Positions 42,058 to 51,005 of a DNA stretch of 60,571 nt are shown here, in pieces. The DNA comes from a virus, in the IMG/VR virus record IMGVR_UViG_3300032096_000019, positions 1 to 60,571 of that record; one strand, written 5' to 3'. Position 1 is the stretch's first letter. The number at the start of each line of letters is the position of its first letter. Made by a program: the position numbers and the translations under genes. Below the pieces are notes generated by a model, which was not told the DNA's origin, ran no database searches, and was given only the letters and a program-made list of their open reading frames with translations.

Positions 42058-43287
42058 TTATTCTGGTTTTGGTACATCTTTATAAGATATTTTTTTACCA
42101 TCTCGTTCAAGAAAGACCCCAGCATCTGAACCGGCTTGCTCAATAAATCTCTTTACAATGACATCGGTGTATTTTTCATCCAGCTCTACCGTATAACAAA
42201 TTCGGTTTGTTTGTTCACAGGCAATAAGGGTAGAGCCGCTACCACCGAAAGGGTCAAGGACAATGCAATTGCTCATGCTGCTGTTTTGGATTGGATAGGC
42301 GCAAAGAGCCACCGGTTTCATAGTCGGATGAAGTTCATTCTTTGACGGCCTATCAAAGTTCCAGATGGTACTCTGTTTTCTGTCGGTATACCAGTTATGC
42401 TTACCCTCTTTTAGCCATCCGAAAAGAATAGGTTCGTGTTTCCATTGGTACGGGCTCCTGCCAAGAACAAGACTCTGCTTGGCCCAGATACAAACACCGG
42501 ATAAGTAAAAGCCTGCATCTTTGAAGGCCTTTCTAAAGTTATAGCCTTCGGTATCCGCGTGGAAAACATAGATGGATGCATCCTTTTCCATATAAGCAGC
42601 TACGTTGGTGAAGGCTTTAAGCAAAAATTTGTAAAACTCTTCACCCCTCATGTTATCGTTCTTAATATTGCCGGCTTGGGCAGAGTAATTCACATTATAT
42701 GGCGGGTCCGTTACTACCAGGTTGGCTTTCTGCCCATTCATAAGCACCCGGTGAATCTCTGAGTCGGTACTATCCCCACACACAAGTCGGTGCCTTCCAA
42801 GCAACCACACATCACCCTTTTTTGTTATCGCCGGTTCGGCCAACTCCTCATCTACGTCAAAGTCGTCTTCCTCAATCTCTTTATCGTGGATCTCATTGAA
42901 AAGCTGATCAATTTCCGGTGGGTCAAAACCGGTGAAGGAAACGTCATAATCCAGAGACTGCAAATCCTTAATCAGATCAGCCAGCAGCTCTTTATTCCAC
43001 TCGCCACTAATTTTATTTAAGGCCACATTCAGAGCTTTTTCCTTTGTTTTATCAATGTCGATTACCACACAATCAATCTCTGTATAACCCAATTCCTTTA
43101 AAACGGTAATCCGTTGATGTCCACCAATCACCGTCATATCCCTATTAACTATAATGGGATCAACATAACCGAATTCAGTTATGCTGTTCTTAATCTTTTC
43201 AAACTCGCTGTCACCCGGCTTAAGTTTTTTCCTTGGGTTGTAACCAGCGGGAATCATATCATCTATTTTTAGTTTTTTAAATTCCAT
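42058..43287 (-). CDS. ParB-like domain plus DNA methyltransferase, 409 aa
   Basis: The start MEFKKLKIDD at 43287 is preferred to an upstream ATG, because GGAGTGAAGAAG directly precedes it. Residues ~1-150 form a ParB/sulfiredoxin-like domain (IGGHQRITVLKELGYTEIDC). From ~190 a beta-class N6/N4 methyltransferase follows: DPPYNVNY, then at the C-terminus PTMKP and LDPFGGSGSTLIACEQTNR. It methylates phage DNA to escape host restriction. Its first bases overlap the HTH/zinc-finger gene, so the two are coupled. Target sequence unknown. Confidence 0.92.
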   Translation of the reverse strand: MEFKKLKIDDMIPAGYNPRKKLKPGDSEFEKIKNSITEFGYVDPIIVNRDMTVIGGHQRITVLKELGYTEIDCVVIDIDKTKEKALNVALNKISGEWNKELLADLIKDLQSLDYDVSFTGFDPPEIDQLFNEIHDKEIEEDDFDVDEELAEPAITKKGDVWLLGRHRLVCGDSTDSEIHRVLMNGQKANLVVTDPPYNVNYSAQAGNIKNDNMRGEEFYKFLLKAFTNVAAYMEKDASIYVFHADTEGYNFRKAFKDAGFYLSGVCIWAKQSLVLGRSPYQWKHEPILFGWLKEGKHNWYTDRKQSTIWNFDRPSKNELHPTMKPVALCAYPIQNSSMSNCIVLDPFGGSGSTLIACEQTNRICYTVELDEKYTDVIVKRFIEQAGSDAGVFLERDGKKISYKDVPKPE

Positions 43288-43723
43288 CTTCTTCACTCCA
43301 AAATCTTGATTTGATATAGCAGTCATGGCAACAATACTTTCGTTTCTTGTTCCCGTAGCAGCTAAACTCCTTGCCGCAATGCGGGCAAGTATATTGATAG
43401 GTTGCTGTGTCCTTTTTGTTCCTTGCTTGGGGATTTTCTCTCCACCATTTCCGCCGGCAAAATTCCGAGCAAAACTTCCGCACCCTTCCGCGTCCTTTTT
43501 GTTTAATAGGTTTGCCACAATAGGAGCAGAGGAGATGATTTTTAATTTTTTCTTTAACGTTAAGTGCTACAACTCTCGAATCCCCATCGAGGCCATTTCT
43601 TTTACAATAGCCACGAACGCTATCTCGGGACTTCCCTAGCACTGCAGCAATGGCCTTATATCCAACCCCTTTAAGCCGGAGGTCATGAATTTGCTGCTTT
43701 TCCACTTCCGTCATCTCTCGCAC
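43277..43723 (-). CDS. HTH plus zinc-finger protein, phage copy, 148 aa
   Basis: Paralogue of the gene at 19194-19631 with the same layout: helix-turn-helix (IHDLRLKGVGYKAIAAVLGK), CSYCGKPIKQKGRGRVRKFC and CPHCGKEFSCYGNKKRKYCC clusters, and CYIKSRF end. It probably binds DNA. It overlaps the methyltransferase gene and is the last gene of a unit whose upstream promoter lies in the 43724-43966 gap. Confidence 0.7.
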   Translation of the reverse strand: MREMTEVEKQQIHDLRLKGVGYKAIAAVLGKSRDSVRGYCKRNGLDGDSRVVALNVKEKIKNHLLCSYCGKPIKQKGRGRVRKFCSEFCRRKWWRENPQARNKKDTATYQYTCPHCGKEFSCYGNKKRKYCCHDCYIKSRFWSEEDGI

Positions 43724-43966
43724 TCCTTTCTTCGTGTGCTGTGTTCAAAATGGCAACAAAAAAACGTCTTAGATAGCTCTATATCAGCTTCTTAAAACGT
43801 TCTTTCGTTTAATCTAAATTTGCAGCTGTAGTGGCACAGTTTTTACATTATGTGCAGTACTTTCGATATAATCGACCTTAAATAATATTATTATAAATTA
43901 ATTAGTTATGCCCTTGATTTCGTAAAGAAAAGATTTTTACCAGTTATACATTATGTCATAAAAGTT

Positions 43967-43982
43967 GTATGATTTGGCATAC
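43967..43982. promoter_or_regulatory. Palindrome GTATG-N6-CATAC before a plus-strand cargo gene
   Basis: GTATGATTTGGCATAC lies 34 bases before the ATG at 44017 and could be an operator for that gene. TACATTATGT also occurs twice in this gap (about 43848 and 43946). Confidence 0.4.
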
Positions 43983-44016
43983 GATTAAACAAATAGAAGG
44001 AGGTGTTGAATCCAGT

Positions 44017-44535
44017 ATGTTTTTTAGATCGAAGTTATCTGCAAAAAGACTTAATGATCTTTTAAACAATGCTTTAATACATAAGATTAGCAATTGTGAA
44101 TATACCTTGCATGACCACTGGAAAACCATTGCACTTAAACTTGAAAACGCTGAAATAATGAAACGGTTTTGTGAGCAAGGAGGTACTAATGGAGACGAAA
44201 CTATAGTAGATATAACAATTACTTTATTAAATGGAAATGCGTGTCTAGTTGTTTATAAGGCTCCTATTGAGTTTAATTTACTTGATGGTCGGACGTATGA
44301 TGATAAAGAAAATAGAGAGTTTAGTAGTAATTTAAATTGGATTCATCAAGGTCCCTGGTGCATTGAGATTCTATCCCAAGTTGAGGATCTTGAAAAAGAT
44401 ATTGTCATCAGAAAGGAAAATTTACAAAAAGAAAAGTTAAACCATAAGGAAAAAGAACAAAAAAATATCGAAACTAGAATTGATTATTTTACAAAGGTTT
44501 TTAGCCGTAACTCCAGTTCACATAAAACAAAATAA
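44017..44535 (+). CDS. Uncharacterised plus-strand protein, 172 aa
   Basis: The ATG at 44017 (MFFRSKLSAKRL) is preceded by AAGGAGG with a long spacer; an upstream in-frame start at 43969 has none. The product has LNNALIHKISNCEYTLHDHW, NGDETIVDITITLLNGNACL and a highly charged coiled tail (RKENLQKEKLNHKEKEQKN). No domain recognised. Orientation against the phage genes and an operator-like palindrome suggest moron cargo. Cytoplasmic. Confidence 0.55.
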   Translation: MFFRSKLSAKRLNDLLNNALIHKISNCEYTLHDHWKTIALKLENAEIMKRFCEQGGTNGDETIVDITITLLNGNACLVVYKAPIEFNLLDGRTYDDKENREFSSNLNWIHQGPWCIEILSQVEDLEKDIVIRKENLQKEKLNHKEKEQKNIETRIDYFTKVFSRNSSSHKTK

Positions 44536-44859
44536 GTCCAGGCAATTTTGGAGCTTCAAAGTAATTAAAAAACTTTTTGCAAAATTAACTACTGCATATA
44601 AACCATGTACTACAGCTTATTCCAATGGCACCGTTACTTCAACCGCAAAATAATAGCCAAATACATTTAACTTATTTATAACCTCATCGCAAATTCCAAG
44701 AGGTCGTAAAGTCTTATCGCTACTGAATTTTATAACTCTTTCACCATCTAAAGGATAACCCCCCTTATTAAATTCCGCGAAAATTTACGCGAAGGGGGCG
44801 GACGGTCCCCAGGTCAAGGGTTGTAGGGATTTCAGGCCTCCTGGGGGGTCGGTAAATCT
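44536..44859. other. 324-bp gap with a palindrome and a gene relic
   Basis: TTCCGCGAAAATTTACGCGAA (near 44775) is a near-perfect palindrome built of CGCG-AAATTT-CGCG, then a GC-rich GGGGGCGGACGGTCCCC stretch. Apart from the relic listed below nothing codes. Confidence 0.45.
44617..44784 (-). pseudogene. Headless C-terminal gene fragment
   Basis: A minus-strand frame of about 55 codons reads GGYPLDGERVIKFSSDKTLR ... NVFGYYFAVEVTVPLE and ends at TAA 44617-44619. It has amino-acid composition and periodicity of a real protein end, but no start codon and a stop just upstream. Confidence 0.4.
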
Positions 44860-45402
44860 TCAACGCATTTGCCATAAAACTAAATCTACTTTTTTGATAT
44901 CACTTACGTTAACGTCCTTGTATCGGTTGTCAAAGAGTTCGATTAGTCTTTCTGCATCAGCAGTCACCATAAACGCTTCATACCAATGTTTAATCCTGCT
45001 GTAGATATCGATAGTCTTTTCAAGTCGATTCTTACTTGAATAAGCTGGTTTTTTAAAACCGATGTTTTGCAGGACAAATGTGTCCCAGACAGGCAATTGG
45101 GGATTTATTGTTGCTGCTAACTTGCTAGAAAAAGATGCCTCTATTCTTTCAAATTTGTTGTAGAAATGTTTAAGCACTTCAGAGAAAGTAACTTCCCTGG
45201 ATTTATTCCTTTCCATGTACAGATAGTACTCTTTATAAAATTCCGCCTTTCTTTGGCGCATGCGGTAAAAGCCATTATACTTTTTCCGAAACTGCGTGTC
45301 TTTTGAGACATCAACCTTATGCAGCAATTTCATTATTTGTAAATACTTTTCTAACCCCGGTTCTACTCTTTCAATAGCTTCTAAGGCCTTCGCCATATCC
45401 AT
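44860..45402 (-). CDS. HhH-GPD-glycosylase-like protein, 180 aa
   Basis: Mostly helical. SKLAATINPQLPVWDTFVLQ near residue ~93 resembles the catalytic-loop region of helix-hairpin-helix base-excision glycosylases (N-PxxxPVWD pattern with the Asp). The N-terminus is basic (KKYNGFYRMRQRKAEFYKEY). The characteristic HhH hairpin is not clear, so repair activity is doubtful. It lies in a gap between methyltransferase cargo and the HNH gene. A good ribosome site precedes the start. Confidence 0.4.
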   Translation of the reverse strand: MDMAKALEAIERVEPGLEKYLQIMKLLHKVDVSKDTQFRKKYNGFYRMRQRKAEFYKEYYLYMERNKSREVTFSEVLKHFYNKFERIEASFSSKLAATINPQLPVWDTFVLQNIGFKKPAYSSKNRLEKTIDIYSRIKHWYEAFMVTADAERLIELFDNRYKDVNVSDIKKVDLVLWQMR

Positions 45403-45469
45403 GCTTTAATTCCCCCACTGTAAAATACCTTACTTAAATACTAGCATATCTTACCTTTATTTGGTATGC

Positions 45470-45823
45470 CTAGTAGCTATACCTTGGGTGTCGATCCTCT
45501 GTCATCGTCTTCCGATCATGACATTTCTTACATAAAGGCTGCCAGTTATTTTCATCCCAAAAGAGAGTCTTATCTCCCCGATGCGGTTGTATGTGGTCCA
45601 CTACCGTAGCAGGGGTAAGCTTTCCCTCCTTTTCACAGTACTTGCAGAGGGGATTAACTTTTAAAAACCTCTTACTGGCTTTCCTCCAGCGATTGCCATA
45701 GCCACGCTCTCTGGCACTTGGTCTGTCACCTTGATGCAGCCGCACATGAAATTCGCAATAGGTTTCGTCAGCGAGTAAAGGACAGCCCGGATGTTTACAA
45801 GGCTTCTTGGGTTTCATTGGCAT
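45470..45823 (-). CDS. HNH endonuclease, 117 aa
   Basis: Zinc-binding Cys pairs (CKHPGCPLL and CKYCEKEG) plus the HNH core TPATVVDHIQPHRGD ... NNWQPLCKKCHDRKT. Such genes stand near the terminase in HK97-type phages, and the nuclease aids packaging with the terminase. Here it is separated from it by five kilobases containing cargo and a methyltransferase gene. It starts MPMKPKKPCKHP. Confidence 0.9.
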   Translation of the reverse strand: MPMKPKKPCKHPGCPLLADETYCEFHVRLHQGDRPSARERGYGNRWRKASKRFLKVNPLCKYCEKEGKLTPATVVDHIQPHRGDKTLFWDENNWQPLCKKCHDRKTMTEDRHPRYSY

Positions 45824-45864
45824 CTATGTCAACTCCATACTTATCAAAGTGTGCATAAAGAAAG

Positions 45865-45891
45865 CCCTGGAAGGAACATCCTCCAAGGGCC
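45865..45891 (-). terminator. Hairpin after the ArpU-like gene
   Basis: GCCCTTGGAGG-ATGTT-CCTTCCAGGGC on the minus strand, followed by TTTCTTT. It would terminate the early/middle operon ending at 45928. Confidence 0.65.
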
Positions 45892-45927
45892 TGCGTTATA
45901 TGCTTCTTGTACAGTTTATATTATATC

Positions 45928-46362
45928 TTAGGGTGACTGTGCAAAACAATGCAAAGAAATGTCCAGTTTTACTTTTTTTAATGCTTTTGCATGAATATAG
46001 TGGACATTACGCCAACCGTAGTTCATGTGCTCTGCAATTTCTTCCCAAGTCTTGTAATTCAAATACCTAAGTTCCAGCAAAAGATGATACTCGGGTTGCT
46101 TCACTGAATTAATAACATTAATGATGTCCCGTTTTAAATCCACCAGCTTATCAATATCTCTATCAATCTCATGCTCAAGATCTACCAACTTAACAACGGC
46201 ATTTTCCATGGGACTTCTGTTCTTTGTACCGCTTACTCGCTCGGCATGAATGGTAGCAGTGGCTTTGCTAGAAAGTTCTCTTAGGTTAGCCACCTGCTCA
46301 AGTTTACTATTAATTCTCTGGTCTAGGTGAAAGGCCTGGGATAAATATTCCTTTGCGTTCAT
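45928..46362 (-). CDS. ArpU/RinA-type late activator (DUF1492-like), 144 aa
   Basis: N-terminal coiled coil (QAFHLDQRINSKLEQVANL) with LSSKATATIHAERVSGTKNR, then a sigma-region-4-like helix-turn-helix (LLELRYLNYKTWEEIAEHM, YGWRNVHYIHAKALKKVKL). This is the family of positive regulators that turn on phage packaging and late genes. It overlaps the helicase gene by one base and is the last gene of the replication operon, exactly where a late switch is expected. Target promoters were not identified. Confidence 0.82.
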   Translation of the reverse strand: MNAKEYLSQAFHLDQRINSKLEQVANLRELSSKATATIHAERVSGTKNRSPMENAVVKLVDLEHEIDRDIDKLVDLKRDIINVINSVKQPEYHLLLELRYLNYKTWEEIAEHMNYGWRNVHYIHAKALKKVKLDISLHCFAQSP

Positions 46363-47717
46363 TACATCAATCCCCCTTTGAATGTAGCCTTGACCGCATC
46401 GATGAGTGCGGCTTGTGTATTGTCCTTATCTTTCAGAGCTTTCATCACTCGCTCGTCTATCGTTTCTTTAGCTATAAGATGGTGAATGACTACAGTGTCC
46501 TTTTGTCCTTGCCGCCAAAGCCTGGCATTGGTCTGCTGATAAAGTTCCAGGCTCCATGTCAAACCGAACCAAACAAGGGTGGATCCGCCAGTTTGCAGGT
46601 TCAATCCATGTCCGGCCGAAGCGGGGTGGACTGCTGCAATGGGGATTTCACCGCTGTTCCACCGTTTGATGGAATCAGAACTGTCCAGTGTTTCCACTGC
46701 AAACCGCTTTTTGATTCGGGCAATATCGTGCTTAAACCAATAGGCTATTAGGACAGGCTTTCCATTGGCTGCTTCGATTAGATCCTCCAAAGCGTCTAGC
46801 TTACGGTCGTGAATGTGTATCACCGCACCATCATCGTCATACACGGCACCATTTGCCATCTGCAAAAGTTTGCCGGATAGCCCAGCTGCGTTTGATGCTG
46901 TGATTTCTTCGCCTTTGATTGTAGCAATAAGGTCTCGTTTTAGGGTTTTGACAGTTTCCATTTCCTTTTCCGATAGCCGGACAGGCACTTCGTTTAGTAG
47001 CAGTTCCGGCAGTTTGAGATAATCAGAACCCTTCATACTGATGGTAATGTCAGAAATCAGCTGATAGATTGCTTCTTCTGCTCCAGGTCTTGGCTTATAG
47101 GAAAACACCACTTGTTGGTTACGCTTATCCGGCACAAAGTAGTTATCGCGGTATTTACCGATAAATCTTCCTAACCGCTGCCCTATATCCAAGAGCCGAT
47201 ACTCTGACCACAAATCCATTAGTCCATTTGAGGAAGGCGTGCCGGTCAAGCCTACAATCCTTTTTACTTTGGGCCTGACTTTCAGCAAGCTCTTAAACCG
47301 CTTAGCCTGGTGGGATTTGAAGGAAGACAACTCATCGATGGCCACCATGTCAAAGTCAAAGGGAATGCCGCTTCGGTGAACGAGCCACTCAACATTCTCC
47401 CGGTTGATTATATACACCTGTGCTTTCTGTAGGAGAGCTGATTTCCTTTGCTTTTCCGAGCCCACAGCGACCTTGTATGTCAAGCCCTGCAAATGATCCC
47501 ATTTTTCAATCTCGGCTGGCCAGGTATCCCTTGCTACTCTAAGTGGGGCAATGACCAACACCTTACGGACGAGAAAGCTGTCCAGTGTCAAGTCAAAAAT
47601 AGCAGTCAGCGTGATAACGCTCTTACCAAGCCCCATATCAAGCAGAACTGCTGCAACGGGATGGGAGAGGATATAGTCTGTTGCATAGACCTGGTATTCA
47701 TGTGGTCTGTATTTCAT
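46362..47717 (-). CDS. SNF2-family DNA helicase, 451 aa
   Basis: The start MKYRPHEYQVYATDYIL at 47717 is preferred because GGAGGGATC precedes it; a longer frame begins at 47747. Motifs: DMGLGKSVITLT (Walker A), MVAIDELSSFK (Walker B), GTPSSNGLMDLW (III), SAGHGLNLQTGG and QQTNARLWRQGQ (VI). It is a phage replication/recombination translocase. It overlaps the VRR-NUC gene by 20 bases. Confidence 0.93.
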   Translation of the reverse strand: MKYRPHEYQVYATDYILSHPVAAVLLDMGLGKSVITLTAIFDLTLDSFLVRKVLVIAPLRVARDTWPAEIEKWDHLQGLTYKVAVGSEKQRKSALLQKAQVYIINRENVEWLVHRSGIPFDFDMVAIDELSSFKSHQAKRFKSLLKVRPKVKRIVGLTGTPSSNGLMDLWSEYRLLDIGQRLGRFIGKYRDNYFVPDKRNQQVVFSYKPRPGAEEAIYQLISDITISMKGSDYLKLPELLLNEVPVRLSEKEMETVKTLKRDLIATIKGEEITASNAAGLSGKLLQMANGAVYDDDGAVIHIHDRKLDALEDLIEAANGKPVLIAYWFKHDIARIKKRFAVETLDSSDSIKRWNSGEIPIAAVHPASAGHGLNLQTGGSTLVWFGLTWSLELYQQTNARLWRQGQKDTVVIHHLIAKETIDERVMKALKDKDNTQAALIDAVKATFKGGLM

Positions 47718-47979
47718 GAAGGATCCCTCCAATCTGTTCTGGTCCATCTATACAGAAAACCAAAAACCCAAGTGACTCCAACTGTCTTTTTCGTTTTTCC
47801 TGCAAAGGACGCATTTTCTTTCCTGGGGCTTTCACTTCCACAAAAGCTATTTTTCCATAAGACAGTAGAATCAGGCGGTCTGGCATTCCATCGAAACCAG
47901 GTGATATAAACTTTAGTGCAAGGCCGCCCATGTCTTTTACCGCTCTGATCAGTTTTTGCTCTACAGTTTTTTCTCTCAT
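47698..47979 (-). CDS. VRR-NUC domain nuclease, 93 aa
   Basis: The start MREKTVEQKL at 47979 follows GGAGGATAT; the longer frame upstream crosses the repeat-rich gap and is rejected. PGFDGMPDRLILLSYGKIAF then VEVKAPGKK holds the D...ExK active site, and MRPLQEKRKRQLESLGF is the family helix. Known VRR-NUC proteins act on structured DNA. It sits next to the helicase and primase. Confidence 0.9.
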   Translation of the reverse strand: MREKTVEQKLIRAVKDMGGLALKFISPGFDGMPDRLILLSYGKIAFVEVKAPGKKMRPLQEKRKRQLESLGFLVFCIDGPEQIGGILHEIQTT

Positions 47980-47994
47980 ATATCCTCCATAAAA

Positions 47995-48244
47995 CTGTGT
48001 TCCTAGTCCCGAAAAAACCCTATACGCGCGTATATACGCGTCTGCATGTGTGTTATCTCTCTCTTTCTTTACTATTATTTTTAATAGTAATCTTCGGAAC
48101 ATAGGAACACAGGGTATTAGGCAACGCATTTTATAAGGGGCTGGCGCCTGTTCCGATGTGGTGTACCGAAAGATGTTTTTTGGTTCATCGGAACCAAACT
48201 ATTCTGTCCCCAGAATGCACTTGTTCCAAGTGAACCAAATTTTT
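47995..48244. other. Repeat- and hairpin-rich gap, possible phage replication origin
   Basis: Contains an outer inverted repeat CTGTGTTCCTA (47995-48005)/TAGGAACACAG (48102-48112), a perfect palindrome CGCGTATATACGCG (48027-48040), a perfect AT hairpin TTACTATTA-TTTT-TAATAGTAA (48069-48090), and a TTTGGTTC-ATCG-GAACCAAA hairpin (48179-48198). GTTCC or GGAAC occurs at several further places. It lies immediately 3' of the primase-helicase. No protein is supported here. Confidence 0.5.
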
Positions 48245-50590
48245 TCATGCCTTGGGAACGTAAAGCCACTGTGGCCCGTATAGCGGAATTCGCTCTTTTT
48301 TCACAAGGCCACTCCAACCACCGATACCTGCCATAATTGCTGAAATTTCGTTGCCATCCATCCGGCGGAGATTGGCTCGATCTTTCCCAAAGCATTCACA
48401 CCATATCTCCATATTGGAGACGGATTCACGCTTCCATACACCCATGCGTCTACTTTCACCGAATTCTGTACCGTTAATAAAAGCCCGGCGTTCATATAAG
48501 TCCATGCTGTCCCAGTCCTCCGGCAGGAGCATGTCCAAGTAGTCCCGGACCAGCCCTTCTCGCTCATCAGACTCCATCGCTTCCCGCTGCTCATCCTTAG
48601 CAAGCTTTTCAAGACTAACATCCAGGTAGAGCTTTTCATTGGTTTTGACATAAGTAAGCGACTCTGCCCATATCTGCAGGACTTCTTCTTGGGTAAGCTG
48701 CCAAGATTGTTTATTGCTGCTTCCCGGGGTTTTTACCGGCCAAAAGCGGCGATTACCTGTCGAGTCTCTTAAGTAGCCTTTTTCCGCATTGGTGGTGCCG
48801 AAAAAGACGCACTGCCTGAGGTGAGGGGTTGCCCTGCGCCCGAAGCTGGCGCGATAGATGTCGTTCTGGCGTGATAGGAAACTGCGAAGGGTTTCCACCT
48901 CAGCCTTTTTAAGTCCGGCGAGCTCTCCGATCTCCAGTAGCCAATACCCCTGCAGCTTCTCAGCGGCGGTTTTGTCTTTTGTGTCTGAAAGGCTGAGTGA
49001 ATCGGAAAACCATTCGCCGCCAAGCTTAGCAATAAGTGTGCTTTTACCTCCACCCTGCGGGCCATTAAGCACCAACATGGAGTCAAACTTGATTCCCGGG
49101 GTTAACACCCGGGTAATAGCAGCACAAAGCGTTTTTCTGGTTACCGAGCGTACATAGGGGTTATCAGCTGCACCCAGATAATCGATCAAGAGGGTGTCCA
49201 CACGGGGAACTCTGTCCCATTCTGGTAATGCTTCAATGAACTCCCTGATGGGATGGTATGAGCGATCATCGGCGACCTTCGCTACCGCTACATCGTAGTT
49301 TCTTGCAGAGAAAGTTCCGTAGAGCGTGTCAATATAGCTGATTAACTGTGCATCATCCGCATCACGCCAAAACTTAGATGGGTGAGGCCAAGGCACGTCT
49401 CCTTTAATTTCAAGGCTGTCGGATAGCTGATTATATACAATGCTTTTCAGGTCCGAAGCGTTTTCTAAAATTAAGATCAGGTTTCGAAGTGAGTTTTTAA
49501 CGGTACCGGTCTTATCGAGTTCCAGTTGGTTTTCCCAATCTTCATCAACAAACTCACTTTCTGCCTGTGCTTTTCTTTCTTCAGCAAATTGCTCCTTCAC
49601 CCGCTCATCTTTCAAAGCAAAATCGGTCATGGCTTTGAAGGAAGGCAGCTTGCTTGGCGCAGTATTGATGGATACCTTTTCATCGAGATCTTGAAATTTG
49701 TGCACTCGAACCAAGTCGAATGCATTGAGCAGGGTGCCACTTGCAGGATCTGTCGCATGGTGGCTGTATGCGAATTTTCCATCGTAAACCACCAGCCCGG
49801 CTGATGAGTCCGCTGGGATATAGTCAAAGCGACCGTTCATTGCACTTGGCTCGTAAACATCTGGTAAGAACGTGTCAATAGCTTCTTCCGTAGTATAGGC
49901 TCTGCAAAATGCACCGATGACGCCTTCTTTGGCGAGCGGATCCGCCTGCTTGGTGATCTTGCGCTGAACCACTTCTGACTGCCTAGAGGATACCGGCCAC
50001 ATCGAGGTATCCCGCCAATCTTCGTAATAGGAAAGGTATACATCAGGGTCAAGTAGAGGCCCCTCTTTTTCTTCAAAAACAAACTCTCCGTCTGAAGGTG
50101 TTGATGGCCAATACATCAAACGGGATGGTTCATAGGTGGTATCGTCAAAGAAATCAATGCCTATTTCCTTCGCTACCATTCGTCCAAGAGCCGGGTATTC
50201 ATCTTCACTGACCTCGCGAGCCAGTGGTATAAGTAACCTTAGTCGAGGGAACTTGGGGGTGTTTTTGTGGGTAGAATAGATACAACATTTAAAATCGTGC
50301 AGTGTCTCTATCTGATCCCAGACTCCAGGTTTTGCATAATCCATATCAAGGGTAAGTAGAGAACGGCAAAGCACATAACCATTTCGGCGTTTGCCTTCAC
50401 GCAGGGCACCGCCTACAAAGCCGCCCACGTCTTTGATAGCATCCTGTTGAGCGCGACTCATCTTGCGAAACTCGGATACCGTTTCGGTTGTCCGGATGGT
50501 TGTCCTAACGCGGGCAGTGAAGTCCTCCCAGGTGATGTCTTTGTTCTTCCATTTCTTATCCATACGGCTGTTGCCAACCGCTATTTTCAT
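48245..50590 (-). CDS. VapE/VirE-type primase-helicase, 781 aa
   Basis: The start MKIAVGNSRMDKKW at 50590 is favoured. The N-terminal third has a primase-polymerase-like region (YSTHKNTPKFPRLRLLIPLA), and the C-terminal half is a superfamily-3-like helicase: LNGPQGGGKSTLIAKLGGEW (Walker A), GYWLLEIGELAGL (B), FFGTTNAEKGYL (C/sensor) and RRFWPVKT. It combines priming and unwinding for phage DNA replication. It overlaps the DUF4406 gene by four bases. Confidence 0.92.
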   Translation of the reverse strand: MKIAVGNSRMDKKWKNKDITWEDFTARVRTTIRTTETVSEFRKMSRAQQDAIKDVGGFVGGALREGKRRNGYVLCRSLLTLDMDYAKPGVWDQIETLHDFKCCIYSTHKNTPKFPRLRLLIPLAREVSEDEYPALGRMVAKEIGIDFFDDTTYEPSRLMYWPSTPSDGEFVFEEKEGPLLDPDVYLSYYEDWRDTSMWPVSSRQSEVVQRKITKQADPLAKEGVIGAFCRAYTTEEAIDTFLPDVYEPSAMNGRFDYIPADSSAGLVVYDGKFAYSHHATDPASGTLLNAFDLVRVHKFQDLDEKVSINTAPSKLPSFKAMTDFALKDERVKEQFAEERKAQAESEFVDEDWENQLELDKTGTVKNSLRNLILILENASDLKSIVYNQLSDSLEIKGDVPWPHPSKFWRDADDAQLISYIDTLYGTFSARNYDVAVAKVADDRSYHPIREFIEALPEWDRVPRVDTLLIDYLGAADNPYVRSVTRKTLCAAITRVLTPGIKFDSMLVLNGPQGGGKSTLIAKLGGEWFSDSLSLSDTKDKTAAEKLQGYWLLEIGELAGLKKAEVETLRSFLSRQNDIYRASFGRRATPHLRQCVFFGTTNAEKGYLRDSTGNRRFWPVKTPGSSNKQSWQLTQEEVLQIWAESLTYVKTNEKLYLDVSLEKLAKDEQREAMESDEREGLVRDYLDMLLPEDWDSMDLYERRAFINGTEFGESRRMGVWKRESVSNMEIWCECFGKDRANLRRMDGNEISAIMAGIGGWSGLVKKERIPLYGPQWLYVPKA

Positions 50591-51003
50591 ATTTCCTGCA
50601 CCTCCTCGCATTTTTCGGTGAAGTATCTGATGGGAATGCCCCTCTTTTTCGCTTTACTGATCTCCCTAGCCATGCCGCCCGACACCCTGCCACCGAAGAC
50701 CCATACCTCATCGCATTTACAGAGCAGGATGAGAGCGAATAATAGTCCAAGTTCGCGCTGTTCGCGATCCTCATCGTCCATAAACTGCGGGTAATGAAGG
50801 TGCGGCGCAAGGGGTATGTACTCCTTGTTGACTGCATACCTGCAATAGCCACGCGCACGGTTGATGTTGTGTTCAATGTTACCCGCAAAAGGGGAGCAGA
50901 CATAAACGAGCCGACGGAATTGCTTCTTTTCCTCTAGTGCCACATTAGCCAAAGCTTCTGCTGCTGTGGGATCTGGATAACCTTCTGCATTGTACTTGTC
51001 CAT
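50587..51003 (-). CDS. DUF4406/deoxyribosyltransferase-like protein, 138 aa
   Basis: RRLVYVCSPFAGNIEHNINR ... ARGYCRYAVNKEYIPLAPHL then FALILLCKCDEVWVFGGRVS is the nucleoside 2-deoxyribosyltransferase-like fold of DUF4406 phage proteins. Such proteins are found in phage nucleotide metabolism, though activity is unproven. The leading ~30 residues are variable. It lies between the antirepressor and the primase-helicase genes. Confidence 0.8.
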   Translation of the reverse strand: MDKYNAEGYPDPTAAEALANVALEEKKQFRRLVYVCSPFAGNIEHNINRARGYCRYAVNKEYIPLAPHLHYPQFMDDEDREQRELGLLFALILLCKCDEVWVFGGRVSGGMAREISKAKKRGIPIRYFTEKCEEVQEI

Positions 51004-51005
51004 AA

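Noticed and set aside
48117-48395. 92-aa minus-strand frame over the primase end
   Set aside because: It overlaps the VapE gene out of frame and extends through the hairpin-rich gap; no start signal.
50556-50903. 115-aa frames around the DUF4406 gene
   Set aside because: Shadow frames of the DUF4406 and primase genes; no supporting motifs.
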